From Pseudooceanicola spongiae (GTDB taxonomy: Bacteria > Pseudomonadota > Alphaproteobacteria > Rhodobacterales > Rhodobacteraceae): a DNA stretch of 64,000 nucleotides. Each line of letters opens with the position of its first letter. Position 1 is the stretch's first letter. The notes under the pieces are model-generated. The model was not told the DNA's origin and made no database searches. It saw only the letters and a program-made list of their open reading frames with translations. Shown here piece by piece: positions 44,110 to 52,874 of this stretch. The position numbers and the translations under genes were made by a program. Where the stretch lies: contig NZ_CP045201.1 in assembly GCF_014899185.1 (NCBI RefSeq), positions 3,573,501 to 3,637,500 of the forward strand, read 5' to 3'.

Positions 44110-44817
44110 GCCCAGGGCAAAGGCATTCCCCGACAATCCGGTGTCTGCTTCCTGCGCATGGCACGAGTCTCATGCAAGGGCTGGGAGCGCGACGTGCCTC
44201 GGGTTCGTCCCACCCTGATAATGAGAGTCTGCCGGCTTGAGAGTGGTAATCCGCGGGTTGGCTTTGGTCAGGCGTGCAGGGCGCAGGGCCCTCAAATTGC
44301 TCCAGCATCCGGCGCGTTCCTGCGGGGGGGGCTCGTCCAGCTATGAAAGGGGTATGCTCTTTGGTTCGTTGAACCTGCCCGAACATGAAATACCTGCGAA
44401 CACCGGCAAGATCGGAGCAGCGTTTTGGGCTGAGTTCCTTTATTTTCATGGGGCAGATGCCACCTCCCAAGGGGCAGGTGACTGGTTCGAAACCCGTCGT
44501 GGTCACCATTTGCTATATGCGCATGCCACTCATTGCGGCGTAGCAAAGCCGTCTGACCCGCCCTGCACGACATGCCAGTTCTTCTGGCGATCAGGCTCAG
44601 GTCAGCGGCCTCCACAGCTGATCAGTCTTGCGGCCTGTCACCACGTCACCACGCAGCGCTGCCTGTCTGAGTGATTTTGCCTATTGACGGCAAAGGATTG
44701 CCGACAGATGCCAAGGACAAGGAAAACGGGTAGTGCATCGCGCCCATTACCCTAAACCCGAGAAAATCAGTATGCGTGCCCGGCGCGCAGGATTAATGAG
44801 CAGGAGCACAGTTTCGC
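44110..44817 (+). other. Gap before minC with a tRNA-like fragment
   Basis: No supported protein gene. One minus-strand frame reads GFEPVTCPLGGG, a pattern typically produced by translating a tRNA backwards. The fragment at 44456-44508 explains it. An AGGAG at 44802-44806 is the minC ribosome-binding site. Confidence 0.45.
44456..44508 (+). pseudogene. tRNA-like 3' half (possible glycine CCC anticodon)
   Basis: The sequence resembles an anticodon arm with loop CTCCCAA, a variable loop, a T-arm ACTGG-TTCGAAA-CCCGT (one mismatch), a 7-nt acceptor strand, a discriminator A and an encoded CCA at 44506-44508. The matching 5' acceptor (GACCACG) and a proper D-arm are not found upstream, so it is not a whole tRNA. 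It may be a leftover of a tRNA used as an integration site, or a chance likeness. Confidence 0.3.
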
Positions 44818-45591
44818 GTGCCAAACCATGATGCAGCCAGCCGCCCCGTCAGCGGCCCGGCAGTGACGGAGCCATTTCAGCTGCGCGGGCGGTTTCTGAC
44901 TGCGGTCGCGCTCAGGATAGAAATGGCGCAACCGGATGCGAGCTTCTTTGCGGCGCTGGACGAGAAGCTGAGCTCGGCCCCCAACCTGCTGATCGGTGCG
45001 CCGATCGTGCTGGATTTCGAGCGGGTGCCAGAGCTTGCGGACCGCGATCTGCTACGGGAAGTGATCGGTGCGATCCGCGCCAAGGGCCTGCTTCTGTTCG
45101 GCGTTCAGAACGTCACGGCGCAGCAGCGCGAGCTGGCCGAAGCCTTCGGCCTGATCCCCCTGCAGATCGGCCGGGATGCCCCCCTGGACAAGCAGCGCGC
45201 CAGCGCGCCACAGCAGTCTGCCGATGCGCCGAGCCCTGAAATCAAGGATCCGCCACGGGCGCCTGCAAACCGGATCATCAACAGGCCGGTGCGCTCGGGT
45301 CAGATGATCGTGGCCGAAAATGGCGACCTGACGATTGTCGGCTCTGTCGCGTCCGGCGCCGAAGTGGTGGCGGCGGGCAATATTCACATCTACGGCACTC
45401 TGCGGGGCCGGGCCATGGCAGGGGCACGAGGCGACACCAGCGCCCGGATCTTCTGTCATCGGCTGGAGGCTGAGCTTCTGGCCATCGCGGGACTATTCCA
45501 GACAAGCGAGAAGATCGGCGCAGAGTTTCGCAGCCATAGCGTTCAGATCCATCTCGAAGACGAAAAACTCTGCATTGAGAGGTTTGAATGA
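44818..45591 (+). CDS. minC: Septum site-determining protein MinC
   Basis: A 257-residue protein starting with GTG at 44818. The N-terminal domain (FQLRGRFLTAVALRI ... APIVLDFERVPELADRDLL) and the C-terminal beta-helix (NGDLTIVGSVASGAEVVAAG, NIHIYGTLRGRAMAGARGDT, SARIFCHRLEAELLAIAG) are the usual MinC halves, joined by a Pro/Ala-rich linker. MinC inhibits FtsZ assembly at the poles, brought to the membrane by MinD. It is followed by minD with overlapping ends and minE, the normal order. Confidence 0.95.
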   Translation: MPNHDAASRPVSGPAVTEPFQLRGRFLTAVALRIEMAQPDASFFAALDEKLSSAPNLLIGAPIVLDFERVPELADRDLLREVIGAIRAKGLLLFGVQNVTAQQRELAEAFGLIPLQIGRDAPLDKQRASAPQQSADAPSPEIKDPPRAPANRIINRPVRSGQMIVAENGDLTIVGSVASGAEVVAAGNIHIYGTLRGRAMAGARGDTSARIFCHRLEAELLAIAGLFQTSEKIGAEFRSHSVQIHLEDEKLCIERFE

Positions 45592-46445
45592 CAAAGACTG
45601 AAGACAAGGCGCTAAAAGACAAGGCGCCGCTTGGCAAGGTGATCGTGATCACCTCTGGCAAGGGAGGCGTGGGCAAGACGACCTCGGCGGCGGCCATCTC
45701 CGCCGCTCTGGCGAAACGTGGCCACAAGACCGTCGTCATCGATTTTGACGTCGGTTTGCGCAACCTCGACATGATCATGGGCTGCGAACGCCGTGTGGTT
45801 TTCGATTTCATCAACGTCATTCAGGGCGAAGCGCGCCTGAAACAGGCGCTGATCAAGGACAAGCGGCTCGACACGCTGTCGATCCTGCCGACATCGCAGA
45901 CCCGCGACAAGGATGCCCTGACGCAGGACGGCGTCGAGAAGGTGCTGAACGAACTGAAGGAAGAGTTCGACTACATCGTCTGCGACAGCCCCGCCGGGAT
46001 CGAGCGTGGCGCCCAGCTGGCGATGTATTTTGCCGACGAAGCCGTGGTCGTGACCAACCCCGAAGTCTCCTCCGTGCGCGACAGCGACCGGGTTCTCGGG
46101 CTTCTGTCCAGCAAGACCAAACGCGCCGAAACCGGTGGCGATGAGGTCAAGGCTCAGGTGCTTCTGACCCGTCATGATCAACGCCGCATCGACGCGGGCG
46201 AGATGATGACCATCGAGGACGTGCTGGAAATCCTCGCCGTGCCGCTGCTTGGTGTCATCCCCGAAAGCCCCGCCGTGCTGCGTGCCTCGAACGTCGGCAC
46301 GCCCGTCGTTCTGGACGAGCCCTCGGCGGCGTCGCGCGCCTATGAGGATGCCGTGGCCCGCCTGCTGGGCGAGGAGGTCGAAATGCGTATTGGAAACGAG
46401 AAGCGACCGGGTCTCTTTGGCCGGATCTTCGGGCGGTCTGCATGA
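45588..46445 (+). CDS. minD: Septum site-determining ATPase MinD
   Basis: The 285-residue ParA/MinD ATPase has the deviant Walker A SGKGGVGKTTSAAA (about residues 22-35), VIDFDVGLRNLDMIMG, YIVCDSPAGIERGA (Walker B) and, at the C-terminus, a short amphipathic helix (RPGLFGRIFGRSA) that binds the membrane when ATP-loaded. MinD cycles between membrane and cytosol, carries MinC and is released by MinE. Overlaps minC and minE in ATGA junctions. Confidence 0.97.
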   Translation: MTKTEDKALKDKAPLGKVIVITSGKGGVGKTTSAAAISAALAKRGHKTVVIDFDVGLRNLDMIMGCERRVVFDFINVIQGEARLKQALIKDKRLDTLSILPTSQTRDKDALTQDGVEKVLNELKEEFDYIVCDSPAGIERGAQLAMYFADEAVVVTNPEVSSVRDSDRVLGLLSSKTKRAETGGDEVKAQVLLTRHDQRRIDAGEMMTIEDVLEILAVPLLGVIPESPAVLRASNVGTPVVLDEPSAASRAYEDAVARLLGEEVEMRIGNEKRPGLFGRIFGRSA

Positions 46446-46744
46446 GCTTGTTTGGTTTTTCGCTCAAACCGCGTCGTCCCAAAACCGCGCAGACAGCCAA
46501 GGACCGGCTGCAGATCCTGCTCGCGCATGAGCGCAGTGGCAGCTCTCAGGTGCCGGATTATCTGCCGAAGCTGCAGCAGGATATTCTGGAAGTCATTCGC
46601 AAATACATGACGATAGCGGAAGACGACGTTGATATCCGGGTGGAGCATAAGGACGATATCTCCAGTCTTGAGATCAACATCGAGATGCCGACGCCAGAGC
46701 AGAAGAAGTCCGGCGCGCAGACTTCGAAACCCGCAAAGTCCTGA
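46442..46744 (+). CDS. minE: Cell division topological specificity factor MinE
   Basis: A 100-residue protein. The N-terminal membrane and anti-MinCD segment (MSLFGFSLKPRRPKTAQTAK, DRLQILLAHERSG) and the C-terminal dimer domain (LPKLQQDILEVIRKYMTIAE, DDVDIRVEHKDDISSLEINI) match MinE. The tail is a little longer than in E. coli (88 residues) and is Lys/Ser-rich. It stimulates MinD ATPase and restricts MinC to the poles. Last gene of minCDE. Confidence 0.97.
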   Translation: MSLFGFSLKPRRPKTAQTAKDRLQILLAHERSGSSQVPDYLPKLQQDILEVIRKYMTIAEDDVDIRVEHKDDISSLEINIEMPTPEQKKSGAQTSKPAKS

Positions 46745-46765
46745 CCTCACGGGTCAGAGCAATCG

Positions 46766-46796
46766 CCGACGGGTTGGCCTTTGGGCCGCCCGTCGG
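46766..46796 (+). terminator. Hairpin between convergent minE and flavin-monooxygenase genes
   Basis: CCGACGGG (46766-46773) pairs with CCCGTCGG (46789-46796), with a nested GGCC/GGCC stem in the loop. It may serve as terminator for both converging transcripts, although there is no clear T-run. Confidence 0.55.
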
Positions 46797-46830
46797 TTGG
46801 CAAGATCGCCCTCCGCTGCCCGGAGCCGTT

Positions 46831-48051
46831 TCAACGCCGCAGATGTGGCATGACCTGCACCGCAAAGCTCTGCAGCCCCGAGGGCAGCAATGGCGCCATG
46901 ACGTTGAAGCCATCCGCCGCGCCCGCGTCTACCCACTCCCGCATCCTTTCCGCCACATCGCGCCCGGTTCCGACCACCAGCAGATGCCCCCGGCCCGCAG
47001 CAAAGCGCGCGGCGAGCTGCCGCAGCGTCAGACCCTCCCGTTGCGCGTGATCGATCAGCAGATGCGCCCGCGAATTGCTGAAATCATTCCCGCGCAGCGC
47101 ACCCGTCTCGAAGGGCAGGGGGGTATCGGGGTCGTGCCCGGCAAGGCTCAGCCCTGTAAACCGTTCGAGTTTGCGCAGGATGTGGTCCATGCCGACACGC
47201 TCCGTCAGCGCCTCCAGTTGCGCCTCGGCCTCCCCCCGCGTTTCGGCCACGAAGGGCACTAGACCGGGCAGAACGCAGATCTCCTCGGGCGACCGGCCAG
47301 CTTCCTTGGCCAACCGGTGAATCTCACGGCGGAAGGCTTTTGCGCCCTCGATCTCCGATTGCACGGTGAAAACCTGATCGGCATGGCGTGCAGCAAACCG
47401 CATGCCCTCCGGCGAAGACCCCGCCTGCGCCAGCAACGGGCGACCATACGGCGCAGGCGAGAGGTTGAGCGCCCCGTCAATCCGCCCGAACCGCCCCGAC
47501 AGCTGCACCTCAGGCGGCGCGGTGCTCAGCCAGCGCCCGCTGTCCTTGTCGGCCTGTCTCGCAACTCCGTCCCAGCTTGACCAGAGCGCCTTGACCGCGC
47601 TGACCACTTCTTCGGCGCGGGCGTAGCGTTCGGCTGTCGGCGGCATCGCGTCCCAACCGAACAGCGCGGCCTCCTGCGGATAAGACGAGGTCACGATGTT
47701 CCAGCCCGCCCGCCCGCCGCTGAGATGGCTGAGGGTCAGCAGCCGCCGCGCCAGATGATAGGGATGGTTGAAGCTGGTCGAGGCGGTGCCGGTCAGCCGC
47801 AGCCGCTGCGTCGCCCCCGCCAGCGCCGCCAGCACCATCAGAGGGTCGAGCGTTTCCGGCGGATGATGCTCCGGGCGATCCTGCAGACACAGGATATCGC
47901 CCAGAAACAGCCCGTCGAACCCGGTGGCCTCGGCTACCCGCGCGCACTCCAGCCAATGCGACAGCTCCAGTGGGGCCGTCGCGGGCATGCCGGGGCTGCG
48001 CCATGCGGCCTCGTGACTGCCGTGCCCGAAAAGGACGGCGTTCAGGATCAC
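46831..48051 (-). CDS. LLM-class flavin-dependent monooxygenase (NtaA/SnaA/DszA type) in the thiamine operon
   Basis: This 406-residue luciferase-like monooxygenase has the NtaA/DszA-type sequence LTGTASTSFNHPYHLARRLL, GGRAGWNIVTSSYPQEAALFG, AGSSPEGMRFAARHADQVFT and an F420/FMN-site-like stretch. It ends at VMPHLRR, about 20 residues short of the usual tail. The enzyme uses reduced FMN from a partner reductase to oxidise a substrate. It overlaps thiY (ATGA) in a riboswitch-controlled thiamine-precursor operon, so it may act on a thiamine or pyrimidine breakdown product. That role is inference. Confidence 0.85.
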   Translation of the reverse strand: MILNAVLFGHGSHEAAWRSPGMPATAPLELSHWLECARVAEATGFDGLFLGDILCLQDRPEHHPPETLDPLMVLAALAGATQRLRLTGTASTSFNHPYHLARRLLTLSHLSGGRAGWNIVTSSYPQEAALFGWDAMPPTAERYARAEEVVSAVKALWSSWDGVARQADKDSGRWLSTAPPEVQLSGRFGRIDGALNLSPAPYGRPLLAQAGSSPEGMRFAARHADQVFTVQSEIEGAKAFRREIHRLAKEAGRSPEEICVLPGLVPFVAETRGEAEAQLEALTERVGMDHILRKLERFTGLSLAGHDPDTPLPFETGALRGNDFSNSRAHLLIDHAQREGLTLRQLAARFAAGRGHLLVVGTGRDVAERMREWVDAGAADGFNVMAPLLPSGLQSFAVQVMPHLRR

Positions 48052-49028
48052 TCGGTCATCCAGCTCTGGTCGAACCAGCCCGACACGTCACCGGGCCACT
48101 CCAGCGCCACCCCGTCCGCGCCGCGCAGCACATCGCTGTCAAACAGGAACCGCGCCATGCCGGAGAAACGATCCGCGTCGATCTTGCCGACCGGCGTATC
48201 GCCGTCGCGCAGATAGCCGCCCGCGACGATGCTCTGCATCGAGGCATGCACCAGTTCGGGGTTCGGGAAATCGCCGGCGGCGATCAGCAGTTCTGCGGCC
48301 TCGTCAGGGTGATCGGCGGCCCAGGCGTAGCCCTCCTGCGTCGCGTGCATAAAGGCCGCCACCCTCTCGGGATCGTCCTGCAGAACCTCGGCGCGGGTGC
48401 CGATATAGCCGTTCTGCTGATCCGGGATGCCGTAGTCTGCATAGGCAAAGGACGACTGCTCGCGCCCCAGCAGTTCGCCGTTCACGCCCTCCCAGGTGGC
48501 GACCTCAAGCGTGAAATCGACGCGTCCCGTCGCCAGCGCCTCATAGGCCCCGGCGCCCAGCGTCACCGTGTCATAGACCGGATCGCCGCCGTCGTTGCGG
48601 ATCATCGTGCCGATCAGCGCATCCTCCCAGACGGTGCCAAAACCCGCATAGGTCTTGCCCGACAGATCTGCGGGGCGGGTAATCTCGGGGTTGTTGCTGT
48701 TGTAGACCAGCCGCCCGGTCTCATGCTGCATCGTCGCCCAAAGCGCGGTGATATCGGCATCCGCCCCCCGCGCGCTCATGAACCCGAGCGAGGTCATATA
48801 GGCGAAATCCGCAACCCCCGCCGCCAGCAGCGCGGTCGAGCTGGTGTCGGAATAGGGCAGGATCTCCACCTCCAGCCCGGCGTCGTCGTAGAACCCCTTG
48901 TCGCGCGCGGCAATCAGCCCGACGTGGTTGGTGTTCAGCACCCAATCGAGGGCGATGGTGACTTTTTCCTGTGCCTCGGCCGTCATCGGCAGGGTCAGGC
49001 AGGTGGCAAGAAGCAGAGTGCGGATCAT
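48048..49028 (-). CDS. thiY: ABC transporter substrate-binding protein, ThiY/NMT1-like
   Basis: The 326-residue precursor has a signal peptide (MIRTLLLATCLTLPMTAEAQ) and then VTIALDWVLNTNHVGLIAAR, the hallmark of NMT1/THI5-like and ThiY proteins, with SSTALLAAGVADFAYMTSL. ThiY binds N-formyl-4-amino-5-aminomethyl-2-methylpyrimidine or related hydroxymethylpyrimidine precursors in the periplasm. It is encoded with the ATPase and permease under a TPP riboswitch, which supports the thiamine-precursor assignment. Confidence 0.9.
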   Translation of the reverse strand: MIRTLLLATCLTLPMTAEAQEKVTIALDWVLNTNHVGLIAARDKGFYDDAGLEVEILPYSDTSSTALLAAGVADFAYMTSLGFMSARGADADITALWATMQHETGRLVYNSNNPEITRPADLSGKTYAGFGTVWEDALIGTMIRNDGGDPVYDTVTLGAGAYEALATGRVDFTLEVATWEGVNGELLGREQSSFAYADYGIPDQQNGYIGTRAEVLQDDPERVAAFMHATQEGYAWAADHPDEAAELLIAAGDFPNPELVHASMQSIVAGGYLRDGDTPVGKIDADRFSGMARFLFDSDVLRGADGVALEWPGDVSGWFDQSWMTE

Positions 49029-49032
49029 CGGA

Positions 49033-49767
49033 TCAGGTCTCCAGAAGCAGGGATTTCAACAGGGTCCGGGTCTCGGCCAGCGCGGCCTCGGTCCGGCTTT
49101 CGCGCGGGGTCAGGATGGGGATATCAGCGACCAAGGGCCCGGGACCTGCGGACATCACAAGGATGCGGTCGGCCATCTGTGTCGCCTCGTGCAGGTCATG
49201 GGTGACCATGAGCACGCCGCGCGGCGACGCCTCCAGCCGGGCGCAGAGCCAGTCCTGCATTCTGAGCCGCGTCACCGCATCCAGCGCCGAAAACGGCTCG
49301 TCCAGCAGCACGAAGCGGCTGTCCTGCACGATGGTGCGCAGGAAGGCGGCGCGCTGGCGCATCCCGCCCGAAATCTGCTCGGGGTACAGGTCCTCGCACC
49401 CCGCCAGACCAAAGGCACCGAAATGCGCGACAACCTCCGCCCGCGCTGCCTTGCGCGACCGCCCCGCCATTTCCAGCCCAAGCGCGGCATTGCCCGCGAT
49501 GCTCAGCCAAGGGAACAGCGCATCACTTTGCGGCTGATAGGCAAGGTCTGGATGCGGACGCACGATGGGCTGACCATCCAGCGTGATGGCTCCGTCCGCG
49601 GTGATAGCGGGAGGCAGGATACCCGCCAGCCACTTCAGCACCGAGGTCTTGCCGCAGCCCGACGGCCCGATCAGGCAGGTGATCCGCCCCTGCTCGAGTG
49701 TGCAGGAAAAGTCGGTGACAATCGCCCGCGCGCCCACCCGGATCGTCAGCCCCTCAACGTTCAGCAT
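49033..49767 (-). CDS. thiZ: ABC transporter ATP-binding protein, ThiZ-like
   Basis: A 244-residue ATPase with all motifs: Walker A GPSGCGKTSVLKWLAG (about residues 33-48), Q-loop, signature ISGGMRQRAAFLR, Walker B FVLLDEPFSALDAVTR and the switch His in VLMVTHDLHEA. It is of the nitrate/sulfonate/taurine type, which includes ThiZ. It energises uptake by the ThiX permease. Its start overlaps the end of the permease gene by 14 nt, and thiY follows after 4 nt. Confidence 0.92.
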   Translation of the reverse strand: MLNVEGLTIRVGARAIVTDFSCTLEQGRITCLIGPSGCGKTSVLKWLAGILPPAITADGAITLDGQPIVRPHPDLAYQPQSDALFPWLSIAGNAALGLEMAGRSRKAARAEVVAHFGAFGLAGCEDLYPEQISGGMRQRAAFLRTIVQDSRFVLLDEPFSALDAVTRLRMQDWLCARLEASPRGVLMVTHDLHEATQMADRILVMSAGPGPLVADIPILTPRESRTEAALAETRTLLKSLLLET

Positions 49768-50521
49768 GACGCGCCCTCCGATGGCCCGGCTCGGTCAGCC
49801 GTTCAATCCCGCGCAGCGCGCCCAGCAGAAGCAGGGTCAGACAGGCCGACACGACAACGGCGGCCAACACAAGATCTGCGCGAAAACTGTTCTTGGCGGT
49901 CAGGATGTAGATCCCCAGCCCCTGCCGCGCCCCGGCATATTCGGCGAAGATCGTCGCGACGATGGCATAGGTGGCCGAAATCCTCAGTCCCGCAAAGAAC
50001 GACGCCCGCGCCATCGGCAGCGTCGCACGCCGGAAAATGCGCAAGCGGCCCGCCCGCATCGAGGTCAGCAGATCGAGGTAGGCCTGCGGCACCTGACCAT
50101 ATCCCGACAGCAGGCTGATCAGGATCGGAAAGAAGGTGACAAGGATCACCAGCAGCACCTTGGGCAGCAGCCCGAAGCCGAACCACAGGATCATCAGCGG
50201 CGCCAGCGCGACCAGCGGAATGGTCTGACTTGCGACCAGCAGCGGCATCAGGCCGCGCTGAAACCACGGGCTGAAATGCAGCGCGACCGAGGCGGCAAAG
50301 GCGAAGAGAACCGACATGGAGAACCCGAGGCTCGCCACCCAGATCGTGCTCAGCGCATGCGGTACGATCCGCGCCCGCTCGACAAACAGTGCGCGCAGCA
50401 CTTCGGTCGGGGCAGGCAGCACCAACGCCGAAACACCCGACATCATGCAATAAAGCTGCCACCCCAGCAAAAGCGCTGAGGCAAGCAGAAGGGTCGGCAG
50501 GATGTGTCGCAGCGACTGCAT
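49754..50521 (-). CDS. thiX: ABC transporter permease, ThiX-like
   Basis: A 255-residue permease with six membrane segments and the coupling motif common to this family (GYGQVPQAYLDLLTSMRAGR..., EAA-type loop near residues 150-175). It forms the inner-membrane channel that works with ThiZ and ThiY. In the operon order ykoF-thiX-thiZ-thiY it is the second gene, 38 bp after the ykoF-type gene. Confidence 0.9.
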   Translation of the reverse strand: MQSLRHILPTLLLASALLLGWQLYCMMSGVSALVLPAPTEVLRALFVERARIVPHALSTIWVASLGFSMSVLFAFAASVALHFSPWFQRGLMPLLVASQTIPLVALAPLMILWFGFGLLPKVLLVILVTFFPILISLLSGYGQVPQAYLDLLTSMRAGRLRIFRRATLPMARASFFAGLRISATYAIVATIFAEYAGARQGLGIYILTAKNSFRADLVLAAVVVSACLTLLLLGALRGIERLTEPGHRRARHAER

Positions 50522-50559
50522 GACATCTCCGGACGCGAACGGGTTGCGCTAAGGGCGGA

Positions 50560-51171
50560 TCAGCGGCGGCTGGGGCTGTTGGCCGAGGCCGTCAGGTCGA
50601 TCGTGACGTGACCCGCCGCCGGACCAAACCGCAGGAAGGCCTGACGCACCGTCTCGAACACGGCCCCGGCATCGCCCCTCAGGCGGGTGCAGAAGTTCTT
50701 GGACTTCAGGAAGGTGCCCGAGGTCTTCAGGAAGTCGATGCAGCCATAGATCTCGTCCATGTGGCGGTCCTGACCCAGCACATAAAGCGAGAACTGGATG
50801 TCGATCTCGACCCCCAGCACCGGCGCCGCGCGCACGGCCTCCAGCGACAACCCCTTACGCTCCTCAAGCGACTGATCCTGCGCCTGGGTCAGCGTCTCGC
50901 AGCGGCACGTGGGGTCGTCAGGTTCACCCGGGCAACCGCGCGAAAAGGTGACGTGCATCGTGACATGATCGGGCAGCCGCGCACTGGCGGCGAACAGATC
51001 GCGCACTGCGTCGAACAGCGGCTCCGGCGCGCCGACCATCAGGGTCGACATGTCGTCCGTCTCGATCCGCAGGTTGTCTTTATAGGGGGTCAGGGCCGCA
51101 AGCCCCGAGGTGATGACATTCACGAAATCGGACGTCATCGGATACAGTGACACTTGCGCGCCTATGAACAT
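50560..51171 (-). CDS. YkoF-type thiamine/HMP-binding protein
   Basis: The frame reaches 51318, but this runs through the riboswitch. The ATG at 51171 has GAGGGA just upstream, giving 203 residues. It contains two related halves (MFIGAQVSLYPMTSDFVNVI ... and VLGVEIDIQFSLYVLGQDRH), each a ferredoxin-like fold as in YkoF, which binds thiamine or hydroxymethylpyrimidine in its two sites. No signal peptide, so cytoplasmic. First gene after the TPP riboswitch. Confidence 0.85.
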   Translation of the reverse strand: MFIGAQVSLYPMTSDFVNVITSGLAALTPYKDNLRIETDDMSTLMVGAPEPLFDAVRDLFAASARLPDHVTMHVTFSRGCPGEPDDPTCRCETLTQAQDQSLEERKGLSLEAVRAAPVLGVEIDIQFSLYVLGQDRHMDEIYGCIDFLKTSGTFLKSKNFCTRLRGDAGAVFETVRQAFLRFGPAAGHVTIDLTASANSPSRR

Positions 51172-51174
51172 GGT

Positions 51175-51262
51175 CCCTCGCTCCGCCGGCATTATCCGGA
51201 TCAGCTGTGAAGGGTTCGCGCGGCTTTCGCGCATCTCAGCTCCGGCAGGAGCACCCCTGGAT
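51175..51262 (-). ncRNA. TPP riboswitch (THI element)
   Basis: On the minus strand the conserved blocks read AGGGGTGCTCC, GGAGCTGAGATG, a variable GCGCG hairpin, CGAACCCTT, then CTGATCCGGATAATGCCGGC and GGAGCGAGGGA just before the ykoF-type start codon. These are the signature helices P2-P5 and the thiamine-pyrimidine and pyrophosphate pockets. Because the 3' strand reaches the ribosome site, it probably closes translation when TPP is abundant. It controls ykoF-thiXZY and the monooxygenase. Confidence 0.96.
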
Positions 51263-51595
51263 ATCGTCCTGCTGTATAGGAGCGCGTGCCGAAGTGTGTC
51301 AAGCCACGCGTCGGGCATGGGGGCCTGAGGTGCCCCTGCCGACGCATTCCCTATGCGCCGAGTCGCGACGCAGATATTCCGGCGAATATCTTCACGTCAA
51401 ACGCGCTTCACAGCGCTGAATTTAATGCACTATTTTAATATTTTCGCCCTTTTCCCTTAAGACGTCTCATTAAACGCGCAGATGCCCGGTTTCCGAGTAT
51501 GATTGCGCGGATCAGAACACCATTCGGCTTCAGTAAACCGTTAAGTGAACTGTGCGACAAGGATCGGAAATGCAAGGAACCTCCAAGGGAAGCGC
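51263..51595 (+). other. Intergenic region between the thi operon and a binding-protein gene
   Basis: The left part is the thi promoter region. The right part is AT-rich (51420-51475: TTTAATGCACTATTTTAATATTTTCG) and probably holds the promoter of the binding-protein/GGDEF-EAL pair. CGCGCTTCACAGCGCTG (51405-51421) can form a hairpin. No gene is seen. Confidence 0.4.
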
Positions 51596-52870
51596 ATGAG
51601 TATCCTCAGAACCTGCCTCGCAAGTCTCACGACCATATTTGTGTCGATGCACTCCGTCTTCGCGCAAGAGGCGCCAGTGACACCGCCGGACACCGCAATC
51701 GAGCTCTATGTCGATGCAGATTTCACACTGAACGCGCCAAGCGCCGCGGCGATCGAGCTTGGCATACGCTCCGCCCTTCACCTGTCGGGGGACCGCATCG
51801 CCGGGCAACCCGTTCGTCTGATCCGTCGCGACCACGCAGGCAACGTCCGGCGGTCGCATCAGACGCTGCAGGAGGCGGCTGAAAACCCGAATGTGCTCGC
51901 GGTTTTCGGCGGGCTGCATTCTCCGCCCTACCTTCAGCATGGCTCTGATGTGAATGCCTCCGGACTACCGCTGCTGTTGCCATGGTCTGCGGCCGGGGCG
52001 CTGACCCGGCTGTCCTCTGGCGACAGCAACTTTATTTTCCGCCTGTCCGTCGATGACACAAAGGCGACGAAATTCCTGATCACGGAGGCGGTGGACGAGG
52101 GCGGATGCAAGGCCCCCGCGCTGCTTCTGCTCGATACCGGCTGGGGCCATTTCGCCCATGATAAAATGATGGCCGAACTCGATGCCAAGGGGATCCGGCC
52201 CGCGCATATCGGCTTCATCACCGTCGGGCTGGGGCGCGTTTCTGCCAAGGCCATCGCAAATGAGGTGGTCCGCAGCAAGGCCGATTGCGCCATCATGCTG
52301 GCCAATGCCGGCGAAGGCTCCCTGATTACGGAGGCCCTCGCGCAGACCGCGACAGGCAAGCTTGACCTCTATTCGCACTGGGGGATCGCCAGCGATGATT
52401 TCTCCAAAAGTACCAGCGTTGCCGCGCGCGAAAAACTGCACCTTCGGGTTCTGCAAACCTGCAATGTCGCAAGCCATGTCAGCGCCTCCGACCGGCTGGA
52501 GGAGGCTCTGGCGGCTGCCAGAGCGGTTGACCCATCGCGCGACCTGACCGATCTTTCGGAGCTTCCTGCCAATGTCGGATTCGTGCATGCCTTTGATCTT
52601 ACACGCATTCTGATTGCAGCGGCAGATCAGGCCTCCTTCGATGACCGCTGGCAAGAAGGGATCAAATCCCGACGCGTCGCCCTGAAAGAGGCGCTTGAGG
52701 GGCTGCACGCTCCCGTTGACGGCGTGATGGATCTCTATGCGCCCCCCTTCGCGCCCAGTTCCGCGCAGGAACCTGACGCCCACGAAGCCCTCGGCACCCG
52801 GCATCTGTGCTTTGCGCAATTCACTCCGGATGGTCGTCTGCCATGGAGCATCCGGACGGACGCGCAGTAG
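51596..52870 (+). CDS. Periplasmic LivJ/Peripla_BP_6-type binding protein
   Basis: The ATG at 51596 has AAGGGAAG upstream, giving 424 residues with a signal peptide (ending SVFAQEA). The body is a type I periplasmic-binding fold with GQPVRLIRRDHAGNVRRSHQ, NVLAVFGGLHSPPYL and LPLLLPWSAAGALTR, like the ABC receptors for amino acids and urea. No ABC transporter genes follow. The next gene, 4 nt later, is a membrane GGDEF-EAL protein, so it probably is a sensor partner that passes ligand state to it. The ligand is unknown. Confidence 0.82.
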   Translation: MSILRTCLASLTTIFVSMHSVFAQEAPVTPPDTAIELYVDADFTLNAPSAAAIELGIRSALHLSGDRIAGQPVRLIRRDHAGNVRRSHQTLQEAAENPNVLAVFGGLHSPPYLQHGSDVNASGLPLLLPWSAAGALTRLSSGDSNFIFRLSVDDTKATKFLITEAVDEGGCKAPALLLLDTGWGHFAHDKMMAELDAKGIRPAHIGFITVGLGRVSAKAIANEVVRSKADCAIMLANAGEGSLITEALAQTATGKLDLYSHWGIASDDFSKSTSVAAREKLHLRVLQTCNVASHVSASDRLEEALAAARAVDPSRDLTDLSELPANVGFVHAFDLTRILIAAADQASFDDRWQEGIKSRRVALKEALEGLHAPVDGVMDLYAPPFAPSSAQEPDAHEALGTRHLCFAQFTPDGRLPWSIRTDAQ

Positions 52871-52874
52871 ATCC

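Noticed and set aside
43364..44509. 381-codon minus-strand frame across the dehydrogenase gene and beyond
   Set aside because: It is antisense to a clear Zn-dehydrogenase and its start reads through the tRNA-like fragment (GFEPVTC pattern), a known artefact type.
48898..50118. 406-codon plus-strand frame across thiY, thiZ and thiX
   Set aside because: It is fully antisense to three motif-complete transporter genes.
51172..51318. N-terminal extension of the ykoF-type frame
   Set aside because: It is the reading-through of the TPP riboswitch; the ATG at 51171 has its own ribosome site.
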